The notes beneath the pieces were generated by a model. That model saw only the letters and a list, made by a program, of their open reading frames with translations, was not told where the DNA came from and made no database searches. Source: an uncultured Clostridia bacterium (lineage in GTDB: Bacteria > Bacillota > Clostridia > TANB77 > RGIG9151). Taken from it: a stretch of 6,419 nucleotides of DNA. Shown one piece after another: positions 1 through 6,419 of this stretch. The first letter of the stretch is position 1, and each line of letters opens with the position of its first letter. The position numbers were made by a program, and so were the translations under genes. The stretch lies in the NCBI GenBank assembly GCA_934500865.1, contig CAKSUD010000079.1, positions 1 to 6,419 of the forward strand, read 5' to 3'.

Positions 1-3
1 TTC

Positions 4-26
4 TAAAGAAAATGTTCATTTCTTTA
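4..26. repeat. Short perfect inverted repeat (8-bp arms, 7-nt loop)
   Basis: TAAAGAAA at 4-11 is the exact reverse complement of TTTCTTTA at 19-26, with a 7-base loop. The arms are almost all A/T, so the hairpin would be weak. No U-run follows directly, which argues against an intrinsic terminator. It could be a regulator site upstream of the box at 49-56, or chance in AT-rich DNA. Confidence 0.3.
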
Positions 27-48
27 AGGCATTTACAAGTAAAAATAC

Positions 49-56
49 TACCTTTG
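49..56 (+). promoter_or_regulatory. Candidate Bacteroidetes -7 promoter box
   Basis: TACCTTTG matches the Bacteroidetes primary-sigma -7 consensus TAnnTTTG exactly. No clear TTG/TTTG -33 element is seen about 20 bases upstream, so the call rests on the -7 box alone. It would drive rightward transcription starting near 63, towards the cas9 remnant and possibly on into the defence operon. Confidence 0.35.
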
Positions 57-98
57 CAGCAGTTGAGTAAGTGTTTGCTTATCGTTGCTTATTTCCAT

Positions 99-120
99 AT
101 TTGCAGCACATTTGCAGCAC
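99..120. repeat. Tandem direct repeat, two perfect 11-bp units
   Basis: ATTTGCAGCAC occurs at 99-109 and again immediately at 110-120 without mismatch. A shorter related copy, TTTGCAGCA, lies at 53-61, where it overlaps the candidate -7 box. The repeat could be a small slippage duplication or paired binding sites. With only two units and no spacers it is not a CRISPR array. Confidence 0.6.
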
Positions 121-160
121 GCTCACGCAAATAGCTTGTTTATAGGCAGTGTGCATTTCG

Positions 161-169
161 AGGAGGTGA
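161..169 (+). promoter_or_regulatory. Unusually strong Shine-Dalgarno-like sequence
   Basis: AGGAGGTGA is fully complementary to the conserved anti-Shine-Dalgarno at the 3' end of bacterial 16S rRNA. It lies 10 bases before the TTG at 177. This is unusual because Bacteroidota mostly do not use Shine-Dalgarno pairing, and neither large gene in this window has such a site. It may initiate translation of the cas9 remnant, or it may be chance purine-rich sequence. Confidence 0.35.
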
Positions 170-171
170 AG

Positions 172-179
172 TAACTTTG
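172..179 (+). promoter_or_regulatory. Second TAnnTTTG box, also like a CTnDOT-type core
   Basis: TAACTTTG matches the TAnnTTTG -7 consensus exactly but has no convincing -33 partner. With its preceding G, the ten bases at 171-180 match the GTAnnTTTGC core used by CTnDOT-family conjugative transposons at nine positions. The box overlaps the possible TTG start of the cas9 remnant, so it may be a promoter, an old attachment site or coincidence. Confidence 0.2.
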
Positions 180-404
180 ATTTTTAAGAATAGATATATT
201 TTAGGCAGAGCTTTTTATCATATTATTCAGCGCCGTGGTTTCTTGAGTAATAGAAAAGAGCAAGGTGGAGATGATTCTGGCAAAGTAAAAGAAGAAATCA
301 GTACCCTTACTCAAGAAATGAACGAAGCGGAAGTCAGGTTCATGTATGTTGCTGCTACGCTGTCAATGCCAAGTGCAGCCATGCCTGTCCCGCTTTCTTC
401 ATGA
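177..404 (+). pseudogene. cas9: Remnant of type II Cas9 (bridge helix region)
   Basis: This 75-residue frame is not a normal gene but looks like an internal piece of a Bacteroidetes Cas9. Residues 8-27 carry LGRAFYH followed by QRRGFLSNRKE. That is the arginine-rich bridge helix, which in Cas9 contacts the guide RNA and joins the RuvC-I segment to the recognition lobe. Residues 36-52 (KVKEEISTLTQEMNEAE) match the next stretch seen in these Cas9s. The following C-[RK]-x-LGEYF segment is missing, and similarity stops near 333. The last ~23 residues are unrelated sequence read out of frame. A full protein would exceed 1000 residues. RuvC-I, HNH, most of the recognition lobe and the PAM-interacting domain are absent, as are cas1, cas2 and any array. 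The TTG start is only the first possible start after the AGGAGGTGA stretch; the frame is open upstream to 135. Family identity comes from motif recognition, not a search. Confidence 0.68.
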
Positions 405-500
405 TAAACAAGAAGCGTAAATGTATTGCCCAGTTTCTCTGCGTTATGTTCTAGTTTTGCTTCTCTGGTGGCTAAGGATTCATGTATAAGAGAAGATGTC
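335..500 (-). pseudogene. Possible minus-strand gene fragment, unrecognised
   Basis: Within a minus-strand open frame (311-583), the part from about 500 down to 335 reads like real protein. It contains ESLATREAKLEHNAEKLGN, then FTLLVYHEESGTGMAALG and DSVAATYMNLTS. It mixes a charged helix with strand-like segments, unlike the low-quality sequence on either side. The frame ends (SASFIS) as the antisense of the cas9 remnant, and its first residues overlap the start of the helicase gene. Neither end is therefore natural. I do not recognise the family. If real, it is a piece of another gene joined to the cas9 scar. It could also be chance coding-like sequence. Confidence 0.3.
452..459 (+). promoter_or_regulatory. 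Weak candidate promoter for the defence operon
   Basis: TAGTTTTG matches TAnnTTTG, and a TTG lies at 426-428. The 23-base spacer is longer than the usual 19-21. Transcription would start near 466 and give a leader of about 85 bases before the ATG at 550. It is the only such box I noticed between the cas9 remnant and the helicase gene. The box lies inside the possible minus-strand fragment, so it may be accidental. Confidence 0.22.
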
Positions 501-549
501 AGGGACGGAAGGGAATAAAAGCAAAAAACATAGTTAAATTCGTAAAAGC

Positions 550-3500
550 ATGGCAGAATTAACAACAAATAATCAATCGACACATTCTAATTTCTTTACG
601 AATAAGAATGGAAATACCCTTATGAAAGAGTTTGAGGGGGTACTACAACATAATAATCATATTAAAAATCTCGATGCAGTAGTTGGTTTTCTGCGAGCAT
701 CGGGTTATTTTTCATTGCGCCCTTTCTTGGATAACATCAACAAAGTGCGAATTTTGATAGGCATTGATGTTGACAAATATATAACACAAGCTGCTAGCCA
801 AGGGAAGATTTTCTTTGGTGCAGAAGAAAAAGTAAAAGAAGATTGCTTACGCAACATTAGAAAGGACATTGAGCATTCAAACTATACCAAAGAAGTAGAG
901 AATGGTATGCTTCAAATGGTTCAAGATTTTATAGATGGTAAACTTGAACTACGTGCTCATCCTTCAAAGAGAATACATGCAAAATTATATGTTCTCTATC
1001 CAGATGACTTCAATCAATATTCACAAGGTATAGCCATAACAGGTTCAAGCAATTTGTCTGGCAATGGACTTGGTATTTCGCAAGACAAGCAATATGAATT
1101 CAATGTTAAACTCGACCGATTCGATGACGTAAAATTCGCAAAGGATGAATTTGAACTGCTATGGAAAGAAGCTCAAGGATGCGAGATTACCGCAGAAGAT
1201 GTGAAAACATCCATTGACAGAACTTATTTAAAAGGTGATGTCGCTCCATACGATTTGTACATCAAAATGCTTATGGAATATTTCTCGGACCGAATATTGG
1301 CTACAGATGACAACAATCCGTTTGATATGCCAGAGGGATACACCAAGTATGACTATCAAATGGATGCAGTTGTGGAGGGGTATCAAAAGCTCATTCGCTA
1401 TGATGGTTTTTTCCTAGCAGATGTCGTTGGTCTCGGTAAGACTGTCATTGCCACCATGATTGCAAAGAAGTTCTTGATAGAGAATGGACGCGACAAGACT
1501 AAAATCCTTGTTGTATATCCTCCTGCTGTGGAACAGAACTGGAAAGCCACATTTAAAGACTTTGGAATAGACAAATATGCCAAATTCATTTCTAATGGAA
1601 GCCTGTCTAAGATTCTTGATGAGGAGAACTATAACTATTGGAATGCAGATGAGTACGATTTGATATTAGTGGACGAGGCGCATAAGTTTCGCACACACAC
1701 TACTGCCGCCTTTGGACAACTACAGGAAATCTGCAAAATGCCTCGCTTAGAAAATGGCAACATCCCTGGATACAAGAAAAAAGTTATACTCATTTCGGCA
1801 ACACCTATGAACAATACACCTGCCGACATTTACAATGAAATTCAGTTATTCCAAGATCCTCGACGTTGTACGATAGATGGTGTGGTCAATTTGACAGCAT
1901 TCTTCTCTCCTCTTATTAAGGAGTTCCAACAATTAAGAAAAGAGTCTAACTTCGACGTAACCCAGTTTAAGAAGTTGGCTGAACTTGTGCGCGACCGAGT
2001 CATTAAGCCATTGACCGTACGCCGCACAAGAACCGACATTGAATGTGTGGCTCGTTATAACAAAGATGTAAATGGATTTCCAAAAGTTGAACGCCCTATA
2101 GAGAACAGATATGAACTGAATGAGCATCTGGCAAATCTATTTGAGAGTGCGATGGATACTCTTGACAAGAAGTTGATTTATGCTCGTTATCAAGCTATTG
2201 CATATTTGAAACCAGAGGCAGCAAACGGCTTGTACGACAATGCCGAATTGATAAGCCGTAGTTTGGCAGGAATCCGTAAAAATGGATTAGTAAAACGACT
2301 TGAAAGCAGTTTTTATGCATTTCAAATATCGTTGAACAATTTCCGTCAGGCAAACCAAAACATGATTGATATGTTCAATCGTGACAAGGTCTTCATAGCA
2401 CCCGATCTTGACATAAACAACTTATTGGAAGCAGGACTTTCAGACGAGGAAATAGAAGAAAAGTTAAATGCAAAAGCAGAGGAAAATCCTAAAAACTCTG
2501 TATTTAAAGCTGAAGATTTCGATCCCGAATACTTTGAATTGTTACAACAAGATCAAGAAATACTTGAAAAGTTATACAAAGAATGGGAGGGTATATCCGA
2601 TGAAGATGATTCCAAGTTCGCAAAATTCAACGAATTGCTAAAGCATGAGTTGTTCAAGACCGATTGTAACCCAGAGCAAAAGTTAGTGGTGTTCTCAGAA
2701 TCTGTTGATACGGTTAATTATCTCGAACGGCGTATTAACCGCAAGGACGTACTGGTCATCTCTGCCGACAATCGTAGCAAATTGTTCAAGACTATTCGTG
2801 AGAATTTTGATGCAAACTATAAAACAAAACTCAATAAATACAATATTATACTCACAACTGACGTTTTAGCAGAAGGAGTAAACTTGCATCGAGCCAATAT
2901 GATAGTCAACTACGATACGCCTTGGAATAGTACACGACTTATGCAGCGCATTGGTCGTGTGAATCGTATAGGTTCCTCATCGAAACACATATATAACTAT
3001 GTGTTTTATCCATCGCGTGAAGGCAACAGGGAAATCAATCTGAATCAAATAGCTTTGAGTAAGATACAAACATTTCATTCAACATTTGGAGAGGACAATC
3101 AAATCTACTCGCAGGAGGAAATTCTTGACCGTGACCTTACAAAATTATTTGACGAAGGTATGAAGCGACAAAAGGAAGAGAGCAATCAAGAATTGCCTTT
3201 CTATGAGGAACTAAGAACTCTTTACAAGACAAATCGCAGGGAGTATAATCGTATCGAAAAACTGTCATTACGAAGCAGAACGGGACGTGAGGCAAGACAA
3301 GTGGATGGAGTAACACTTTCTGGAGACACGCTCGTGTTCCTCAAGACAAATTTCCGCAAGGTGTTTTTCCTCGTGTCAGAAACAGCTAAGGAATTGTCGG
3401 TACTTGATGCACTAAAATATTTCAAAGCCGAAAAAGAGGAGCAATCAGTTGAGCGAATAGAGCAACATCACAAGCACATCAATATGGCATTGCAGAAGTT

Positions 3501-3882
3501 CCGTGCCATGCAGGACGAAGAACTGCGCAATCAAGAAAATGCTCAAGATGGGCAAAACACACTTGGTGCGCAGGTTAGTACGGCAGTAAGCCTGTTGAAC
3601 AACTTTATTCGTGAAATTGATGATAACGAACTGTATATGAAGATAGTTCAGTTGAAGACCTTGGCAGAGCGTGGAGTTATAACCTATATCCCGAAACGTT
3701 TGCAGCGAATACAAAAGGATTTGCGACGAAGCGGAGGTAAAGCACGTATGACACATGACGAGGCATTGGCTGAAATCATCGAAATGGCAAAGAAATATTC
3801 TCCATATTTTATGGCACAGGAATCACAACTCAACGAGCAAGAGACCAATGCCGAGATAATATTATCAGAATCATTTAGATAA
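550..3882 (+). CDS. PLD-domain / SNF2-like helicase fusion, defence protein
   Basis: A complete 1110-residue cytoplasmic protein with no signal peptide or membrane segment. Residues 25-215 form a phospholipase-D-like domain, with HAKLYVL at 143-149 (H143, K145) and GSSNLSGNG at 165-173 (N168). Such domains act as nucleases or nucleic-acid binders. A SNF2/SF2 helicase core follows: ADVVGLGKT with Walker A K297, DEAH at 375-378, SATP at 416-419, a long helical acidic insertion at about 500-700, LVVFSE at 712-717, TTDVLAEGVNL at 769-779 and QRIGRVNRIG at 799-808. The last ~250 residues are charged and helical, possibly coiled coil. The likely role is ATP-driven translocation on foreign DNA coupled to PLD-mediated cleavage or recognition. 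The ATG at 550 is preferred because an in-frame TAA lies at 535-537 and FFTNKNGNTL near the start fits the family's N terminus; M25 is a less likely alternative. No clear Shine-Dalgarno is seen. The methyltransferase gene follows after 5 bases. Family certain, precise system uncertain. Confidence 0.93.
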   Translation: MAELTTNNQSTHSNFFTNKNGNTLMKEFEGVLQHNNHIKNLDAVVGFLRASGYFSLRPFLDNINKVRILIGIDVDKYITQAASQGKIFFGAEEKVKEDCLRNIRKDIEHSNYTKEVENGMLQMVQDFIDGKLELRAHPSKRIHAKLYVLYPDDFNQYSQGIAITGSSNLSGNGLGISQDKQYEFNVKLDRFDDVKFAKDEFELLWKEAQGCEITAEDVKTSIDRTYLKGDVAPYDLYIKMLMEYFSDRILATDDNNPFDMPEGYTKYDYQMDAVVEGYQKLIRYDGFFLADVVGLGKTVIATMIAKKFLIENGRDKTKILVVYPPAVEQNWKATFKDFGIDKYAKFISNGSLSKILDEENYNYWNADEYDLILVDEAHKFRTHTTAAFGQLQEICKMPRLENGNIPGYKKKVILISATPMNNTPADIYNEIQLFQDPRRCTIDGVVNLTAFFSPLIKEFQQLRKESNFDVTQFKKLAELVRDRVIKPLTVRRTRTDIECVARYNKDVNGFPKVERPIENRYELNEHLANLFESAMDTLDKKLIYARYQAIAYLKPEAANGLYDNAELISRSLAGIRKNGLVKRLESSFYAFQISLNNFRQANQNMIDMFNRDKVFIAPDLDINNLLEAGLSDEEIEEKLNAKAEENPKNSVFKAEDFDPEYFELLQQDQEILEKLYKEWEGISDEDDSKFAKFNELLKHELFKTDCNPEQKLVVFSESVDTVNYLERRINRKDVLVISADNRSKLFKTIRENFDANYKTKLNKYNIILTTDVLAEGVNLHRANMIVNYDTPWNSTRLMQRIGRVNRIGSSSKHIYNYVFYPSREGNREINLNQIALSKIQTFHSTFGEDNQIYSQEEILDRDLTKLFDEGMKRQKEESNQELPFYEELRTLYKTNRREYNRIEKLSLRSRTGREARQVDGVTLSGDTLVFLKTNFRKVFFLVSETAKELSVLDALKYFKAEKEEQSVERIEQHHKHINMALQKFRAMQDEELRNQENAQDGQNTLGAQVSTAVSLLNNFIREIDDNELYMKIVQLKTLAERGVITYIPKRLQRIQKDLRRSGGKARMTHDEALAEIIEMAKKYSPYFMAQESQLNEQETNAEIILSESFR

Positions 3883-3887
3883 ACGAT

Positions 3888-6419
3888 ATGAATTATAAAG
3901 AAGTTATAGAGGCAAAATACAATCGTGAAGCCTGGCAGCAGCTACTCCACGATATATTCCTCAACAAGGTGCAATTCTACAACAGCACAAGTGAGGTGAA
4001 GGTAAATAGTAGGCTTGCCAAAAGTGCATTATACATCGGAAGAATTTCTCTTTCTGATGGAGAGTCACTTGGCATATACGAGATAGAACTTTCTGACAAA
4101 GTGGATATAGAACGCAACAAGCGTGGCATAAGGGATATGCTTACCAAAGACTGGAAAGATATGGGACATGCCGGTGCCTTCATGTTCTGCTATCGCAAGA
4201 ATGAAAGCGTGCTGCGTTTCTCTTATGTCAGCGAAACATGGGGATTCAACAAAAAAGGCGATTATGAGAAGTTGTCGACCAACACTAAGCGATACACCTA
4301 TCTCCTTGGAGAAGGTCGCGGATGCCGTACCGCCATTGAACAGTTTAGCGCACTGAAGGACAGCAAGCAGACACTCAGTGATGTTACAGCAGCTTTCTCG
4401 GTTGAAGCTCTTACCAAGCAATTCTATAAGGATCTGTTTGACTGGTATCAATGGGCGGTGGACCCCGCATCGGGTGTATATTTCCCCAACAACACATCAA
4501 CAGAAGATGATGATCGTGAGGATATTGAGACTAAAATTATCCGCATGATAACCCGAATCATGTTTGTATGGTTCATCAAGCAAAAAGAACTTGTGCCAAA
4601 CAAAATCTTTGATATAGATTTTCTTGACACCATTCTGAAAGACTTTGACCCAGAAAGTAAGGTGGTGGGCAACTACTACAATGCCATTCTTCAAAACCTT
4701 TTCTTTGCCACCCTCAACCGCTCCATAGAGGATGAGCAGGGCAACAAGCGTCGCTTTGCTACCAATGTAAAGAAGGACATAAAGACGCTTTACCGTTATC
4801 CTGAAATGTTCAAAATCAGTGAGGATGAGGTGATAAAGATGTTCTCGGAGGTTCCTTTCCTCAATGGTGGCTTATTTGAATGTCTTGACAAAACGAAGAC
4901 TATAGACGGTGTAGAGCAAGCCTACAATTACGACGGTTTCAGCCGCAATGACAATAAATTTGCAGACGGACGTTATCGTAATCGCGCCGTGGTGCCAAAT
5001 ATTCTTTTCTTTGATGAGGAGAAAGGTTTAATATCAATACTTTGCCGCTATAATTTCACGATTGAGGAGAATTCACCCGAAGAACAGCAAGTAGCACTTG
5101 ACCCGGAGCTGCTTGGTAAAGTATTCGAGAACCTTTTGGGAGCCTATAACCCAGAAACAAGAGAAACGGCACGCAACCAAAGTGGCTCGTTCTACACTCC
5201 ACGAGAGATTGTGAACTATATGGTTGACGAGAGCCTTATCGCTCATTTGGGTAACACTGCGTTTGTGCGTTCACTTTTCTCGCCTGAGTTTAGCTACGAC
5301 AAGACTAAAACAGATGATTATAAAATCATTTCTGACAAGCTGAAGGCTATCAAGATACTCGATCCAGCCTGTGGTTCGGGAGCTTTCCCTATGGGATTGC
5401 TCAACCGCATGATAGACATTCTTAGTCACATTTCTCCCAAAGAGAATATTTACGAGTTGAAATTGTCTATCATCGAAAACTGCATCTATGGTAGTGACAT
5501 CCAGAGTATTGCAGCCCAAATTACGAAGTTACGATTCTTCATCTCCCTTATCTGCAATTGTGAAAAAGACGTTAGCAAACCTAACTATGGCATTCCCATA
5601 TTGCCAAACCTCGAAACAAAATTTGTTGCAGCAAACTCGCTAATTGAGAAGAAAAGTATTAAAGTTGGTGACTTTTACGGAAACCTATTCGATAATAAGG
5701 AGATTAAAGTTTTAAAGAACGAGCTCAAAAAGATACGACACGAACACTTTTTGGCCCAAACAGCAAATCGCAAAAGTACATTGCGCCAGAAAGACAAAGA
5801 GCTTCGTGAAAGAATGACACAATTGCTGGCAGATGACAACAATTTCGCTCCTGAAGATGCAAAGCAATTGGCAGAATGGAATCCATACGACCAAAATGCA
5901 GTAGCCAAATTCTTCGATTCTGAATGGATGTTCGGGGTCAGCGATGGGTTTGACATAGTCATTGGTAATCCACCGTACATTCAGCTTCAGGCTGATAGCA
6001 GCAAATTGGCAACGTTGTATGCGGATTGCAACTATAAGACCTTTGCTCGTAAAGGCGATATTTATTGTCTGTTCTACGAGCGTGGCCATCAGCTTCTGAA
6101 GCCTAATGGACATCTATGCTACATCACTTCCAACAAGTGGATGAGGGCAGAGTATGGTGAAAAAACACGTGACTTCTTTGCCAAGAATACAAATCCTATG
6201 CTCTTGATTGATTTCGCGGGTGTAAAAATCTTTGAGAGCGCAACGGTTGACACTAATATTCTCCTCTTTGCCAAAGCCGCCAATAAGCATAAGACTTGGT
6301 GTGCCGTTACAAACAAGCAGAACAAAGATAGCGTGAAGAATTTGAGCGTTTTCGTGCAGCAGAGCGGAACGGAGTGCGAATTTAGCAGTTCTGATTCATG
6401 GGTGATTCTTTCGCCTATT
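3888..6419 (+). CDS. Eco57I/type IIG-like adenine DNA methyltransferase, 3' partial
   Basis: The gene is cut by the window end; 844 residues are visible without a stop. It is a single-chain adenine-N6 DNA methyltransferase of the Eco57I/YeeA-like class. Residues 1-200 are a family-specific N-terminal domain with LGIYEIEL (61-68), an ERNKRGIR segment (75-82) and LLGEGRGCRTAIEQF (about 139-153). This domain sits where MmeI-like enzymes carry a PD-(D/E)XK nuclease. A helical region follows to about 430. The catalytic domain shows GSFYTPREIVNYM (433-445), the AdoMet motif I DPACGSG (492-498), an acidic D537 in YGSDIQ (motif II region), AANSLI (581-586) and catalytic NPPY (694-697). A charged, probably coiled segment lies at about 605-650. 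DSWVILSPI at the very end is typical of the lead-in to the target-recognition domain, which is missing, so the sequence specificity cannot be judged. The expected full length is about 1000-1200 residues. The start ATG lies 5 bases after the helicase stop, so the two are probably co-transcribed and translationally coupled. It would protect host DNA. Confidence 0.92.
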   Translation, partial: MNYKEVIEAKYNREAWQQLLHDIFLNKVQFYNSTSEVKVNSRLAKSALYIGRISLSDGESLGIYEIELSDKVDIERNKRGIRDMLTKDWKDMGHAGAFMFCYRKNESVLRFSYVSETWGFNKKGDYEKLSTNTKRYTYLLGEGRGCRTAIEQFSALKDSKQTLSDVTAAFSVEALTKQFYKDLFDWYQWAVDPASGVYFPNNTSTEDDDREDIETKIIRMITRIMFVWFIKQKELVPNKIFDIDFLDTILKDFDPESKVVGNYYNAILQNLFFATLNRSIEDEQGNKRRFATNVKKDIKTLYRYPEMFKISEDEVIKMFSEVPFLNGGLFECLDKTKTIDGVEQAYNYDGFSRNDNKFADGRYRNRAVVPNILFFDEEKGLISILCRYNFTIEENSPEEQQVALDPELLGKVFENLLGAYNPETRETARNQSGSFYTPREIVNYMVDESLIAHLGNTAFVRSLFSPEFSYDKTKTDDYKIISDKLKAIKILDPACGSGAFPMGLLNRMIDILSHISPKENIYELKLSIIENCIYGSDIQSIAAQITKLRFFISLICNCEKDVSKPNYGIPILPNLETKFVAANSLIEKKSIKVGDFYGNLFDNKEIKVLKNELKKIRHEHFLAQTANRKSTLRQKDKELRERMTQLLADDNNFAPEDAKQLAEWNPYDQNAVAKFFDSEWMFGVSDGFDIVIGNPPYIQLQADSSKLATLYADCNYKTFARKGDIYCLFYERGHQLLKPNGHLCYITSNKWMRAEYGEKTRDFFAKNTNPMLLIDFAGVKIFESATVDTNILLFAKAANKHKTWCAVTNKQNKDSVKNLSVFVQQSGTECEFSSSDSWVILSPI

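Larger units (their letters stand above)
1..176. other. Intergenic stretch, no convincing gene
   Basis: I see no credible coding region here. The frame that runs from about 67 to a TAA at 172-174 has no good start codon and gives no recognisable protein. The stretch holds an inverted repeat (4-26), a Bacteroidetes -7-like box (49-56), a tandem 11-bp repeat (99-120) and a second -7-like box (172-179). A purine-rich stretch matching the anti-Shine-Dalgarno lies at 161-169. It could be an old promoter region, or the edge of an inserted element, now in front of a broken gene. Confidence 0.5.

Noticed and set aside
1..176. CRISPR array or tracrRNA belonging to the Cas9 remnant
   Set aside because: Only a two-unit 11-bp tandem repeat and a weak 8-bp hairpin are present. 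There are no 36-47-bp repeats with spacers and no anti-repeat that I can see.
550..3882. Identification of the helicase as a standard DISARM drmD or type I HsdR
   Set aside because: The SNF2 core resembles DrmD in type, but DISARM encodes PLD as a separate protein (DrmC), and no drmA or drmB is visible. HsdR carries a PD-(D/E)XK N-terminal nuclease, not an HKD domain, and no hsdS is seen.
3883..3887. A separate promoter or terminator between the two large genes
   Set aside because: Only five bases separate stop and start, and no hairpin with a T-run or TAnnTTTG box is seen at the joint.
4065..4451. A 128-residue open frame on the minus strand
   Set aside because: It lies wholly opposite the methyltransferase N-terminal domain, which has clear family motifs in the forward frame. 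Its translation has no recognisable domain and looks like a shadow of the real gene.
5675..6113. Two overlapping minus-strand frames of 101 and 133 residues
   Set aside because: Both are antisense to the coiled segment and the NPPY region of the methyltransferase. They overlap each other in different frames and show cysteine- and phenylalanine-rich sequence typical of shadow frames.
3888..6419. Identification of the methyltransferase as BREX PglX
   Set aside because: It shares DPACGSG and NPPY with PglX, but the N-terminal segment with the ERNKRGIR and GEGRGCRTAIEQF blocks is that of YeeA/type IIG-like enzymes. No other BREX gene (brxA, brxB, brxC, pglZ) is adjacent in the window.

Overview
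The window looks like an accessory defence-island segment from the Bacteroidota, most likely a Bacteroidales genome of the Bacteroides/Prevotella type. The reasons are the moderately AT-rich base composition, several TAnnTTTG boxes (the Bacteroidetes -7 promoter element), no clear Shine-Dalgarno before the two large genes, and protein sequences that read like Bacteroidales homologues. No exact species can be named from the sequence alone.

Layout. Positions 1-176 hold no convincing gene. They contain a small inverted repeat, promoter-like TAnnTTTG boxes and a perfect tandem 11-bp repeat. Positions 177-404 hold a broken open frame whose first ~52 residues look like the arginine-rich bridge helix and early recognition-lobe region of a Bacteroidetes type II Cas9 (GRAFYH, QRRGFLSNR). 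The rest of the nuclease is missing. The Cas9-like similarity stops near 333, and 335-500 then reads best on the minus strand as a fragment of an unidentified protein. This is a scar where at least two older genes were cut and joined.

Positions 550-3882 encode a complete 1110-residue protein: an N-terminal phospholipase-D-type (HKD) nuclease-like domain fused to a SNF2/SF2 helicase with all major ATPase motifs. Five bases later, a second gene starts at 3888 and runs off the window end. Its 844 visible residues form a single-chain Eco57I/type IIG-like (YeeA-like) adenine-N6 DNA methyltransferase, with DPACGSG and NPPY motifs. The window ends just as the target-recognition part should begin.

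Together the two large genes look like one operon for a restriction or anti-phage system. The methyltransferase would mark host DNA, and the helicase with its fused PLD domain would act on unmarked invading DNA. This resembles in logic DISARM (SNF2 helicase, adenine methylase, PLD protein) and type IIG/type I-like restriction, but the PLD and helicase are one polypeptide. The neighbouring cas9 debris fits turnover of defence modules at one locus. Further operon members may lie beyond 6419.
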